A stretch of 64,000 bases of DNA, taken from Begonia masoniana. Lineage: Eukaryota; Streptophyta; Magnoliopsida; Cucurbitales; Begoniaceae. This document shows positions 50,188 through 62,606 of this stretch, in pieces (the first letter of the stretch is position 1; the number at the start of each line of letters is the position of its first letter). A program made the translations under genes and the position numbers. The notes under the pieces were generated by a model. It worked only from the letters and a program-made list of their open reading frames with translations, was not told the origin of the DNA and ran no database searches. The stretch spans positions 7,795,407-7,859,406 of the forward strand of contig CM039502.1 of assembly GCA_022432975.1 (NCBI GenBank). Reading direction: 5' to 3'.

Positions 50188-50722
50188 CTATCGGTCACTA
50201 AATCGCGTCTGTGGCATAATCCAGAAGGAACCAAAAGTACATGAGGCGGAAGACCCGTGCGAGGGAAGGAAACAGCACCAGTGAGCCGACGAAAACAGAG
50301 AATACAGAGAGACGAAAGAAGAGAGGAAGAACGATGAGGATGCAAAGACGAAGACAAGCGGTGAGGAGGAAGAACGATGGAACGAAACTGAGCTTTCTCT
50401 TCCCCGGGCAGAAATCATCAGAGGGAAGTAGATTCTACTTTCCCCGTAAAAGAAATCCAACAAAAAAATTCCACCGATCCATTATAACCATTTTTTTAAA
50501 TTTTGAATTATTTAATTCTTAAAATAAAATAGGTGGCAGAAAATAAAGATGACACGGTGGATTTTATTTTTAATTTTGATTTTTTAAACGTGAGAAGAAA
50601 ATAGGTGGCAGTCCTCCCTTTTAAGAGTAGAATAGAATCATCCGCGGCCGAACAACGGCTGTGATGGTACAAAGAAATAGCCTTCTCTTCTCGTGTGGTA
50701 AAACATTAAAGCTGTCGTCTAC
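50188..50722. promoter_or_regulatory. Divergent promoter of GLX1 pseudogene and HCS1
   Basis: 535 bp between the start codons. The GLX1 side is purine-rich on the + strand (AGACGAAAGAAGAGAGGAAG), i.e. a CT-rich leader for the minus gene. No TATA box stands out. Confidence 0.4.
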
Positions 50723-53700
50723 ATGCTCTTGAGCTCTCTGAGATTCTTCACCCTCAAGACCCATCTTTACTCTCGCTCTCTCCGAAAACGTCTCCCGTTC
50801 TTCTCGCTTCGTACATCGGCAAATATTATGGCATCCGTTTCCTCTTTACGAGTGGCTGTAGAATCAGGTTTGGTTCCAACTCTTTTGTCTTCTCTGCAAA
50901 GTTCTACATGTTCGGAATTTTTTCCGTATTGAAAGTGAGTTTTTTTGTTCATGTTCTGCTTAAGTTGTCAGCTTTTTCTTCTGGGTCAATTGTTTTTCTC
51001 CGAAAACAGACAAAAAAAGTCATCTTTTTGGGTAAACAAATCTGTTGTAGAGTTTGAAATTCTTCCTTTTGTAGGTAAATCAGCGGATTCCACTTCATAT
51101 CACACGATCTTTTTGGGTGGAAAATCTCGGGCTGAAAAGGAAATTTCTGAATCGTTGAAGAGAAACGCGACCTTGAAGCTCCCTGACAATGGAGAAATCT
51201 CAATTCTATTGCATTCAGACACCGATGAATCCTGCAATGAAGAGTCTTTTCAGTTTGATTTATATATGAATTCACTTTCCACTGATCTGTTTGGCAGATT
51301 CCTGCTCTGGTCTCCCCGGTTATCTTCAACTCATGATGTTGTTTCTCAGTGAGTGAAACGAACCTCAAATTTTCACCTTATAGTTATTGTTCTTCCTTTG
51401 TCTGGAATATGATTTTTTCTTTAATTTTGAAAGCAATTTCTGTGAGCTCCCCGTTGGTGCCGTTTGTGTATCCAATATTCAGTTCAAAGGACGAGGTGTG
51501 CATTGCTGTCGAGAATTTTCTGTTTGTTTCCTGCAAAAATAGATTTAATTCTTCTCTAAGCTTATATATCTGTAATTAAAGGTCGTTCAAAGAATTCATG
51601 GGAATCTCCAGTGGGTTGCCTTATGTTTTCCTTCACCATTCAGATGGAGGATGGGCGAATCGTTCCTCTCGTCCAGTATGTAGTGTCTCTGGCTATCACT
51701 GAGGCAATAAAAGAAATATGTGATATCAATGTAAGTTGAAGTAATCGATTTCATTTGCTCCCCCGATATTTACTTCGGTTTCATGGTATATCTCATCATA
51801 CTTTCGTCATAAATCCTCATCAAATGATACGAAGTTGGAATTCTTATAATTCTTCAAGTTTTTGGATGCTCAATCAAGATTTGGATTGCACAACTTGAAG
51901 ATGGAGGGGAATAAAGATTGTTTGAAGTTATATGAGTTTCATCGTGAAGAGTCCTTCGAATTAAACTTATTCGGAGAAAGATACTCGTAGCTAGTTTCAT
52001 ATTCCTACTGTTTGAGATTACTTTTCAGAAGGAATAAGTGAAGAAGAAGATAAGTTAGGGGGAGAGATAAAACTAGAGAAAAACAACATGGTGTCCAGTA
52101 ATCGTGATTCGTGATTCGTGATTAGAATTCGCTTAAATTTTCACCTTTTTGTGAGTTACTCCTCGTTTCTGATTAAATTTTCATTTTAGGGCATACCATA
52201 CGTCGATGTTAAAATAAAGTGGCCAAATGATCTTTATTTAAATGGACAAAAGGTCGGAGGCATTTTATGCACGTCAACTTATAAATCCAAGAAGTTCAAT
52301 ATCAGTGCTGGTAATTATTCAAAACCATTCGTTAATTTATGTGCACTTCTTCTATTCGAACTAGAGAATCCCGAGTTGCAACACTTGATTTGATAGATTC
52401 AGTCAATTTACGCCCTTTTTGCAGGCATAGGTTTGAATGTTGATAATGAGAAGCCAACTACATGCTTGAATGCAGTTCTTAAAGATTTATCTGTCTCGGC
52501 ATACAAGTTCAGAAGAGAGGAAATTCTCGCTTCCTTTTTTAATAAATTTGAAAAGTTTTTTCAACTTTTCATAAATCAAGGTACTTAAACTGCATCAGAT
52601 ATCAATGTTTCCAGTCCATTATTCAGTATGGCCTTCCTGGCAATTGATAAACTTTGTGTTTGCGTAGATTTATCGATTTTTTTCAACTTCAATTGCTTTA
52701 TACGAGGCAAGTTTTGTTTTATAAAAAGAGAATTCTTATACGATGGATAAGAATACGTCCGAAGATTAGAGAAAAACATATAATCAACTCATTGCTATCT
52801 CTGTTCGAGGAATAAGGAAAAGAACAGGAAGAAGAAAAAGATAAAAAATTTAGAAGAGCAGGTTCATTTCCAATGCAAAATCTATTCTTAACCCATAAGA
52901 CGATACAAACAATGGATAAATCTATTCTGATGTGTATGATTGCACTTTTAATTAAGGGTGGGTGATGTCCAGTTCGATCACAGAACTGGAACCAACAGTG
53001 TTTCACTGTTTGCTTGCAAATTTAAAAAAATAAAAATAAAATTATTTACATTTTTTAATTATTTTTGGGTCGGGTTTTCTGAATTTGGGTTGGGTTTGAG
53101 GCTGGTTTTCGAGTATGGGTTGGTTTTTCATAGTTTAGGGTTGTGTTTTAACTAGTTTTCAAGTCGAATTTTTGACCCCATAGTTCAGTTCGATTTTCAT
53201 AGATTTTGACCCCCAAAATCGTGGACCGGATTGTAGACCGCAGTTATTGAGAATTTGGAATCGGAATTGGAACCAGTTCCTTTGGTGGGAAAAATTGGAC
53301 GGGGACCGAAACTGCGGTCTAGAATTGTGGTTCCGGTCGAGTTTTGTCCACCCCTACTTCTAATAGTCTCATTGTCTTCTTATCATTGACGGGTCAAAAT
53401 TTCGATTGAATTATTTACTTGAAAAGTATATGAAATATAATTTTCCCTTTTGTGGAGAAAGAAGTCTCTTCACAATTTTAATGCTTTTGGCTGAGTGACA
53501 AACTTCTATGGTGCAAAATGCAGGGTTTCAATCGCTTGAGGAGCTTTACTATAAGACGTGGTTGCACAGGTGACAATACAAATTTATTCTTTTTGCAGTT
53601 CTTGTCCATACTCTGTTAAATTTTTGCCTATATAAAAAGCTTGAGTTGTTATTTTAAGATAACAGATTCAACTTTTTGTTCTTAACATTGTTTTATTTAC

Positions 53701-56617
53701 ATTTTCATGTAGACGTGTTTTCTTTTCCTTGTCCGCATAATTTGCATCTTTGCGCGTAAAATTATCAATGTTGTCATGTATTGCGTGAAGGGAGTTTCGT
53801 GTAACTTGATTGAAGTTTGATTAAACTTGTAGTAGTACCATGATCTTGTCTTCTACACAATTTGAAAAGACAATTAAAAGATAACTATTTATTGCTTTCT
53901 TGCAAATTTCAAATGGAGGCTAATTATTAGTAAGATTATGGAAATGTCTATAGTTTTCGTATTTGTGGTTACACACATTTATCAGTGAGGGTTTGTGGAG
54001 TTCTTAGTATTCCTAATACAATATTGTCTGTTTTAAGCTGAAACTCATAGATTTGTTCTTGGAATTAATCCAAAATGTATTGTACTAAATAGAGAGTAGA
54101 ACTTTACTTATAAATTGTGCATTCTCCATTTTCTCAATCGATGTGAGATTGTGTACCTTTACTGGTATAGGTTGGACCATCACACTTAGGTCATCATTGT
54201 CTTCAAATAGCGGGTTGTCTCGCAAGTCTAAACAATTTTTTATGGAAGATGAAAGATAAGGATAATGTATATTTGTTGATTGATTTATGGCAACATTCTA
54301 TCTCTACTTCTGCCCTGCATTCTCTCTCTTTATCTCGACTGATATCTTTTTTTGCCTTATTCTTCTTATGAATCCCTTCATAACTTGATATTTGTAAATT
54401 GATATTCTTATTTTTAGATGTTTTCATGCAGTGGCCAAAGAATTATTGTGCAGGACGAGAAGGACGGGCAAATGGTGGAAAACGTTGTCACTATTCAGGT
54501 GCAAAGTACTGAAAACAATTACGTCATGATTGATTCGAAGTTCAAGACTTACGGTTGAGATATTGTTTATTCGAGCTCAAAATGAAAAAAAAAAAAAGAA
54601 AAAAAAAAGAGGTTTTATATTTGAATTGTATAGAATGAGTTAAAATTTTGTTCATTTTTATTGGCTTAAAATTATGATACTTTTTAGATTTTTATACAAT
54701 GCCTATTAAGTATCTCGTCGATTATGATTTCTACTTATTTACGTAGGGTTTGACATCATCCGGGTATTTGCTAGCGATTGGAGATGACAATCGAATGTGC
54801 GAGCTTCATCCTGATGGAAATTCGTAAGTATATATTCGTGGTCCTCTTGGATGTAATCATCTGTTAGGAATATATTAGGGGAGGGTAATATTATAGTAGT
54901 TATGTGGGTAGTTATCTAGTTAGTTATCTAGGGGTATTTGGGGTATTTAGTTTAATAATTGGTTATGAATTGGTTATCTAGTTGATTATATAAGTGGGGG
55001 AAAGTGAGTGGGTGAGGGGGGGAATAATAGTGGGAAAAGTGGGAGAGGGGTAGAGGCTCTCGAAATCCTCTACAATTGGTAAGATCGAGAGTGTGCTGTT
55101 GTAATTCAATTTCTGGAATTGCAATATATGTGGTTGTTTGTTTGATAAGTACAGAGACCCTATCAATGGTATCAGAGCATTGTTCCTAGAGAATGACAGG
55201 CAAGAAACCAATTGAAGGAGAGGCAGGAAGACAAGGCACGGGTGTTGAGGCAATGACTGGGACTCAGAACGCTTTACGGCAGGAGATGGATTCCATCAAA
55301 GCAAGCATCTCTCGGCTGCCAGAGTTGGAAAGAACTATGACCCTGCTTATGGCGAAATTTGATTCGCTAGCAGCAGCTGTGCAAGGAGAGCCGATGCGGT
55401 TGGAGATTCGACGACCCAGCCCAGCGACCCCAGCGGTCACTCAGCCAGCCCCGGTCCGAGCCCTTCCGGCAAGCCCAGCGCGGTCCCTGGCGTTTGCTTC
55501 ATCTGCGTGCGCAACTCGACCCACGACATCAGCTTCTGGTAACATCACGAAGCCGTCGATTCGTGGTCTGGCTTGGAGAGGCGGTGTGAAGAGGATCAGC
55601 GGCCTAAATTCTGAAGAGACTCGAGAGGTTCTCCCGAATTTTCTCTCTCTCTTGATTCGCGATGTCGTCACCCATGCAGAGGAGGAAGAAGCGGCTCAGA
55701 GGGATGAAAAGAAATTGGGCCTTCTTCAACCAAGGACCGGGTCCAGGGAAGAGTGAGGCCAGCCCACACAAACTGGGCTTAATAGCCCAGTCACCAATCC
55801 AGTTTGTGGGCCAAAATCTTCCAGCAAGCCCAATCCGAATTCGACCCTCACTGCATACGTACGCTGCGGTGGATTTAAGATTTTTAATCCCACCTTGAGG
55901 ACAAGGTGGAATTTTAGGCAGCCGGTATTGTTAGGAATATATTAGGGGAGGGTAATATTATAGTAGTTATATGGGTAGTTATCTAGTTAGTTATCTATGG
56001 GTATTTGGGGTATTTAGTTTAATAATTGGTTATGAATTGGTTATCTAGTTGATTATATAAGTGGGGGAAAGTGAGTGGGTGAGAGGGGGAATAATAGTGG
56101 GAAAAGTGGGAGAGGGGTAGAGGCTCTCGAAATCCTCTGCAATTGGTAAGATCGAGAGTGTGCTGTTGTAATTCAATTTCTGGAATTGCAATATATGTGG
56201 TTGTTTGTTTGATAAGTACAGAGACCCTATCATCATCGTTTATTTAACAAAAATCGTAATTTTTTAAGATGGTTGGTAATTTATTAGTTTTTAGTCTCAA
56301 TATTTGTCAAATATGGTATGGTAGACTAGGAAGCGGTTTCGTCGAGATGTTATTCGAATCCTCTTTTTGAAAATTCTTATTTGAGAACAGAGAGATTAGG
56401 AGACATACTCTTTTCCATCAAGATTTACTGAGAGTAAAAGATAGATAATTGGCGTTGGTGTATCAAATATGATGAAGCATCTCATCAGTGACCCAATCAA
56501 GTTTTCTCGGCTTTTCTCATTTACGACGCAAACCCGATCGTGACCCGTTGTTTTCTTTGTGTTCATTTTTGCAGATTTGATTTCTTCAAAGGGCTGATTA
56601 GGAGAAAGTTGGAGTGA
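50723..56617 (+). CDS. HCS1: Biotin--protein ligase / holocarboxylase synthetase
   Basis: HCS attaches biotin to acetyl-CoA carboxylase and other carboxylases through biotinyl-AMP. Ten exons (50723-50867, 51075-51348, 51434-51495, 51582-51730, 52190-52310, 52425-52580, 53524-53569, 54432-54498, 54747-54823, 56575-56617) encode 379 residues with every phase matching. Landmarks are [16 protein letters not shown], the ATP-binding GRGRSKN (about 159-165), [20 protein letters not shown] (catalytic Lys region), [29 protein letters not shown] and the C-terminal [21 protein letters not shown]. The order is that of Arabidopsis HCS1. The first 35 residues are Arg/Ser/Leu-rich and transit-like; a second in-frame Met at 50828 would give a cytosolic form. 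Intron 6 hosts a hAT and intron 9 a TRIM, and neither disturbs splice sites. Confidence 0.96.
52953..53356. mobile_element. hAT MITE (404 bp) in HCS1 intron 6
   Basis: Starts TAAGGGTGGGTGATGTCC and ends TTTTGTCCACCCCTA. The flanks CTTTTAAT (52945-52952) and CTTCTAAT (53357-53364) form an 8 bp target duplication with one substitution. Its interior resembles the relic at about 23110-23437. Confidence 0.8.
54862..55165 (+). repeat. 5' LTR of the TRIM-like element
   Basis: 304 bp, followed by the tRNA-Met primer-binding site. Confidence 0.96.
55193..55756 (+). pseudogene. Gag-like remnant frame in the TRIM-like element
   Basis: 187 codons start 27 bp after the LTR. The N-terminal part has a coiled-coil-like segment ([32 protein letters not shown]) seen at the start of plant Gypsy Gag proteins. 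The remainder is Pro/Ala/Ser-rich with no knuckle, protease or polymerase. The frame ends where pol has been deleted. Not a host gene. Confidence 0.6.
55929..56232 (+). repeat. 3' LTR of the TRIM-like element
   Basis: 304 bp, four substitutions from the 5' LTR, followed by TCATC. Confidence 0.96.
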
Positions 56618-59600
56618 AGATGGAAAAGAATGAATGTCTTTTTTGTGTTTCAAGTGTAAATCTTCTTCTGTTATGACCAAGATTGTTGTAGTGACTGCGA
56701 TAGCAATCATCTCTCTCTACCTCTCCTCTCTCCTGTCTATATCCCTCTCTCTCTCTCTCTCTCACTCTCTAGAGTTGTAAGAACTCAAGTTCACCTTTTT
56801 GACTAAATATGGGAGGAAGACTCGTGATTAAAGTGAGAAAGAGATTTGTAACTCAAATTTATGGCTATCTCTGCTTGCATCTCCACATCTTCTGACTAAA
56901 CTTATCTTTTTTAATACTTAAATTCCAACTTGTTGTCCACGACGACGACTTCCCTTTTGAACTGAAGTGTCGGCAGCGGACATTTCATTTTAGCCGAAGA
57001 AGACGAAGAAACGTTAACCAAGTATTTCAAAGTAGTATTTTCAACTTCGGTGATTCGAATTATTTGGATCAGACAGACAAGCTCGCATTACAATTTTCAT
57101 TCAAAGTTTGATTTTTTGTTATAAATGAGTAACATTATTTTTACCTTCTAGTTTTGCACTATAATCTTATTTTATAACGTAACGCTCATTAATTGTGACG
57201 CTCATTAATTAGTGTAATTAACGTCTTATTTTAACTATTCCAGTTAATTTTAATATATTATGCTACGCATAAATGTCACTTCACGAGAAAAGATTAGCGT
57301 GTAGAGTTATAAGGTAAACCTGACATTACTCCTCTATAAATTCACGTAACCTTGAGTCGCAAAACTCACAGTTGTATTATGGTATTCACAGTGAATATTT
57401 TCGTCCATGTTCGTAGTTTTTCGCGTAAGTTTTTGTGTTCCATATTTCGTTTTTTCTCTTGCAAGTTCGCGTTGGATTTCTAACATAATCTCAGTGTAAC
57501 TGGTACAACTATTTTAAGATTGAAACATTTTCCACCGATTCCTTTAGAAAAGTCGATGCTCTTTAACCGCTCGTTGAAGTAGTTGATATACTATTTTGAT
57601 CCATCATTTCCTACCAACCCAATCTTTGTGGTATTTAAGATTCCCACTTTACAATCATAGATCTTGGTCTAAAATGTGATTGTTGTGAGAAAAAAAGAAG
57701 AGAAAGGAGAGAGTAAAAATGCAGTGTTTCAAAAGCAAAAGAGAAAAAATAGTATAAATAAGGATTACATGGGACAAGTGAGGACGATCATTATAGCCCA
57801 AATAATTGAATAACCTATGAAATGGATAAGTCAAAGATTCTTGATCTCCTTACGGTGGGACCCATCAAAAAAGATTTTGTAATTGACGTGAACATTGTGA
57901 ACCTTGTTAAGAAATATATAAATAATTTAATTATTTTAAATATAATTAAAAAAATAGATCTATCTTTGAGAGAGAAAACTATTTTTTGAAACGTTTGTAA
58001 CATATCACGATGTTATAGCCGAAAGAATTCTAGACTGAATATGTACGTTGTAACTATTAACAATTTATAGAGTTAAAACGATTAGGAGTTAGTAAATTAT
58101 AAGACGGGACATAATAATATTTCGGTGACATGAAATCTCGATCTTAGTATTGTGTGATATCATAGCTTCAATGATGAACATTCATCTTTTTTTTCGTTGG
58201 TCGGGACTGATTTGAATAAAAAATATGAAGTAATAATGAGCATAGGGTGGCATGAATAAGTGAATAGCACGAAGATAGATAAAATCCAAAAGAATGGAAC
58301 TTTATTCTCTTTCCTAATTCAAGTCTTTGATCTTGTACATACGCATGCAAACCTTCCCTTTCCCTTTTTTCCCTTTTCAACCTTTCCTTTAAATCATTGG
58401 ATATTGATCACAACAAGAAGCAAATACCACTACTATTTTCTTCAACGCTTTTTATTATTATAAATAATGAATTATCGGGTGGATGACAATATCTTCGGGT
58501 CATCACATGGCTTGCAGCTCCGTCTGGCCCCAACCTTTGACCAATCGTGGTTTGAGTCTGGCTCGACCTTGAACTATACATGAACTTTTTTTTTTTTTTT
58601 TACAATTATGGTACCTAGTTTACGAATTGATTTTAAGTAAGAAATCAGCACTGTAACCACGAGAAACAAAATTCCTATGTGGGAGAACTTGGAAGTCGAA
58701 ATGATGATTCAAGATATGCATATCATATCTTGGACCACAAAATTGTGATCAGACTAGACTTGCTTGATCATAATGACCCTAAACGATATTTTTTTTAATG
58801 TAATTCAAAAGTTAAGAATAATTATGGGTTACCCATTAGTTAATTCGATAGCATAAACATTGCCGGTATGTTGCAATGTGTTATCACTTGTACTTACTAT
58901 TCGAGATGTTACGATAAATAAATAATTACGAAGTTGTGACATTTGCTAAGTTAATAAATTTTATCTACTTCCAAATAAAAATTGGAAAAAAAAAACAAGG
59001 AAAATAGCTGCAACTGGTCTGGTATTAGAACAAAATGAGAATTGAGCGCCGACAAGTACAAAGCTGCAGGGGAACATTTATTGTCTGTACTCACGTTCAC
59101 GTGGACGACTCAAGATAGATTGACGTGCGACCGCCACGTAAAGTTGACTGGTCAAACAACGACTGAATCTTATCTTCTGCACGCGGGTACATTTAACACG
59201 CAGTTGCTGTCCTTCGTGTCTGATTATCATGAGCAGCACCTCTAAACACGTGTTACGCACTCAACACGCAGTTCCCCCAAAAAAACCCTGGTCCCTCTCA
59301 CACTCTATTGGCACCCATCGCACAAACACTAAAGCCAATTATTTAATAATTATATATTATTCATTTATTTTTTTTAAACAATAAATAAAAGAATATAATG
59401 CAATTTCTTAAATTGTTTTTCTCAAGTAAAATTACTTTAGTACTTTGGATATTTAGTAAAACAGACAATACTTTGATAAAATTCATTAACGCGTTATTTA
59501 TTTTTTATTTTTGCTAATAATGGCCAATTTAACTTACTACTATTACTTTCATTCATTTGATTTTACGCACAATATTAAAAATTTGAAGACAACTCCATGA

Positions 59601-59932
59601 TTATTTGTGTTAAAAAAAGAATAAAATGGAATGTGTGGGTAAAATAAAGTAACTATGTAACTATTGTGATTTAAATGAAACTTACGTTAAAAAAATAAGA
59701 GACATTTGGTAAATTTGTCAAGTTGTGGGTTGTTTTACTAACTATTTAAAGTACAAGAGTTGTTTTGCTAAAAAGAAATTTATAGTATGGAATGTTTTTA
59801 ATTATTAAACTTGTGGCTAAATTGCACTATACTAAATAAAATGAATGTCGATTTTTTTTTTTTTTTACAAAAAAGATAATAAATTGTAATTAATATTTTT
59901 TCATATATAAAAAATACACAAATAAAAATATA

Positions 59933-59973
<41 letters not shown>

Positions 59974-60479
59974 ATATCATGGCTGAACATCGGCTCAACT
60001 AGTTAACTTCTTTTAAACAACTTGTTTGATTAGAGATGTAACACAAGGGCGTATTTTGAATACTATATCACGAAAATATAACTAATAAACACTAATAAAC
60101 ACTTTACAGATATAAGACCTCTTTTGGGTGTCCTTTTATTCTCGAATGAAGCTTAGAAAAGAGCACGCACAACTACTTGAAGTAGAGACATTAATCACAC
60201 AAACTCGCACTGAATGAAACTATATATTTCGCCCCTTAATAAACCACATACACATCAAGGATCGACCCCACCAGCTCCACCGCCCATGTTCCACCGCCGC
60301 CACCACCAACACCGCCGCCTCCATTGCCGCCCAACCCACCCGGCCCTCCCCACCAGGATGGCCTCCCCATCCACCTTTCCCCCAGCCAACCAAGGCCTCC
60401 CAAACCACCCTCCTCCAGACCCGCTGGCCGCCACCCCCCACCCATCCCGCCTACAACACCGCCGACTCCAACCCATCCC
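56618..60479. other. 3.9 kb gene-poor region ending in a GC-rich block at an assembly gap
   Basis: HCS1 3' UTR with a (CT)n run at 56733-56765, then AT-rich sequence. A 37 bp poly-A lies at 59935-59971. 60255-60479 changes abruptly to very C-rich CCACCGCC-type sequence that runs into the N gap. It is open in several frames, but all are low-complexity Pro/His/Arg or Gly/Trp-rich and I do not call a gene. Confidence 0.5.
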
Positions 60480-60579
60480 NNNNNNNNNNNNNNNNNNNNN
60501 NNNNNNNNNNNNNNNNNNNNNNNNNNNNNNNNNNNNNNNNNNNNNNNNNNNNNNNNNNNNNNNNNNNNNNNNNNNNNNN
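60480..60579. other. Assembly gap (100 N)
   Basis: Exactly 100 N, the usual placeholder for a gap of unknown length. It sits between the C-rich block and the start of duplication copy 2. Confidence 0.99.
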
Positions 60580-61430
60580 TTCTGCAATTCAATTGAGTTT
60601 TAATAAGAGTTTAGTCTAATAGTTTCTATGCGAAAGCGACCACTTAGCTTTTTGAGATTTGTTTCCCATCATACATGAAATATGGCCAACATGTCATGTT
60701 AGTATCATTTAATCCTTTACTTTTGTTGATACTGACATTTTAACCATTCACTTCTCCATTCTTTTTAATTTTCCTGCTTAATTATAATGTACTATTAGGT
60801 AATTTAATATTGAATATATAACATGTTACATCTATGAAATTTGATAATCTTTTTAAAAATTAATTCATCAAACAGTTTGTTTGTTTCTTCTTTTTTATTG
60901 TTTTTTACACAGATATTTAATTTAAAGAGTTGTTCATTCTCCATAAATACTCGATTTCCAAACAAGTAACTTAATAAATTAAATTATTCATAATTGATTA
61001 ACATTAACTGTACTTAATTACATCATAACACGTCATGATTATTTAAAAAAATAAAAATAAGAAAGTAAATAATGTTACGTTACTCATAAAATACTCGATT
61101 TCAAACAATTAATTTAATAAATTAATTATTTATAATTTATTACATTAACTGTATATTAATTACACCATAACACGTGATTATTTAAAAAATAAAAATAAGA
61201 AAGTGAACATGACCTTTATTTTATTTTAAAAATTCAGATAATAATGCACAATGAAACGAAGATCTGTGTACTTGGAATGGAAATCATTTTCTTTAATAAA
61301 TTTATACGTTAATAAATACTAAAAAATAATAAATTATATAAATGAAGCAACCATGACTTGACTTGTAACAAGAATTAAATATTATAAAATTGAATGGACA
61401 GTTAGTTAGATTCCACGATCAAATCTCTGT

Positions 61431-61518
61431 CCACGTCATTTTCTTTTCTTTTATTTTTAATTATTTAACCTCTTGATTTTGCATCGCCGTCTCTCCTCCT
61501 CTTATTTAACCTAACACC
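61431..61518 (+). promoter_or_regulatory. FLS promoter motifs, copy 2
   Basis: CCACGTCAT at 61431-61439 and ACCTAACACC at 61509-61518 sit at nearly the same distances from the ATG as in copy 1, so both paralogues keep the same proximal motifs. Confidence 0.45.
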
Positions 61519-61624
61519 TCTAAATCCAAAACAATCGTAGTTTCCTCTCCATGTATTTAACTACTCGCTCCTCCTCTAACTTAGACGACATCTGCGAATT
61601 TCCAGTTCCGAGAGAGTTGAGAAA

Positions 61625-62606
61625 ATGGGGAGCATGGTGGTGGAGAGAGTTCAGGATATTGCAAAGTCATTGATGAAATTCTCAGTCTCTATACCTGAAG
61701 AGTTCGTCAGATTAGAGTCTGAGCAGCCGGGAATCACCACCGTCAACGGCAAAGAACTGGGCGTTCCGACCATCGACTTCAGCAACCCAGATGAGGAACG
61801 TGTGGTGTGCGCCATTGCTGAAGCTTGCAAGAACTGGGGGATGTTTCAGATCGTCAACCATGGAATTCCTAATGAAGTTATTAAGAAATTGCAGGAAGTT
61901 GGAGAGGAGTTCTTCCGTCTTCCTCGCGAGGAGAAGGAGGTTTATGCTAAGCCTCCTGATTCTAAATCAGTCGAAGGGTATGGAACTAAGCTTCAGAAAG
62001 AAGCAGACGCGAAGAAAGGATGGGTTGATCATTTGTTTCATAAAATATGGCCTCCTTCGGCCATTAATTATCAGTTTTGGCCTAAGAAACCTTCCTCTTA
62101 CAGGTCCCTTCCTTCCTTCTCCATTTCCCGAGTATATTGAGTAAAACTATCTATTAACTAACTGTACTGGCCAAATGTTGAATAAATTAAATTTAAACTC
62201 TCAATATTATTACATAAAATGTAAAATCGAATAGTTGAAAAGGATTGAAAGCGGAGCTTTGACTTGTTTTTATTCCAGAGAAGCGAACGAGGAGTACGCA
62301 AAGTACATGCGAGAAGTAGTGAACAGCTGTTCAGAGAGTTTATCATTAGGGTTAGGACTGGAAGCAGGTGAGATGGAGGAAGCATTTGGCGGAGTAATGT
62401 TGGAATATCTTCTGAAAATAAACTACTATCCACCATGTCCACGCCCTGATCTAGCTCTCGGAGTGGTGGCTCACACAGACATGTCGACCTTAACCATCCT
62501 CGTCCCTAACCATGTGCAGGGTCTCCAAGCTTTCAGCGATGGCCGCTGGTTTAGCGTCAAATATATTCCTAACGCCCTCGTCGTCCATATAGGCGATCAA
62601 ATCGAG
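61625..62606 (+). CDS. FLS: Flavonol synthase-like dioxygenase, copy 2 (exons 1-2, continues past window)
   Basis: Exons 61625-62103 and 62279-62606 match copy 1 at a constant offset of 41562 bp. H225 and D227 of the iron site are intact; the third ligand (H281) and R-x-S lie in exon 3, which should begin about 100 bp beyond the window. Residue changes from copy 1 include H to N and D to A near 45-60, S to C before KNWGMF, S to A before KKGWVDH, and M to L before EYLLKI. Residues 175-179 are NSCSE instead of KQLFR because of two compensating one-base indels at 62321-62335. The reading frame is open to the exon 2 donor. Intron 2 carries both hairpin MITEs (about 62945-63560). Whether the enzyme is active depends on that replaced helix segment. 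Confidence 0.9.

Larger units (their letters stand above)
54862..56232 (+). mobile_element. Gypsy-derived TRIM/deletion-derivative LTR element in HCS1 intron 9
   Basis: Two 304 bp LTRs (54862-55165 and 55929-56232) start TGTTAGGAATATA and end ACCCTATCA. A perfect 5 bp target duplication TCATC lies at 54857-54861 and 56233-56237. ATGGTATCAGAGCA at 55166 is the primer-binding site. The 763 bp interior keeps a gag-like N-terminus and, just before the 3' [12 protein letters not shown] at 55891-55917, typical of the C-terminus of Ty3/Gypsy polyproteins. Everything between is deleted. Four substitutions separate the LTRs. Confidence 0.96.

Noticed and set aside
54203..54427. Minus-strand frame in HCS1 intron 7
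   Set aside because: Lies in an intron defined by matching exon phases; low-complexity Lys/Asn-rich sequence.
60214..60603. Proline/histidine-rich frame across the gap
   Set aside because: Low-complexity C-rich DNA read through 100 N; not a supportable gene.
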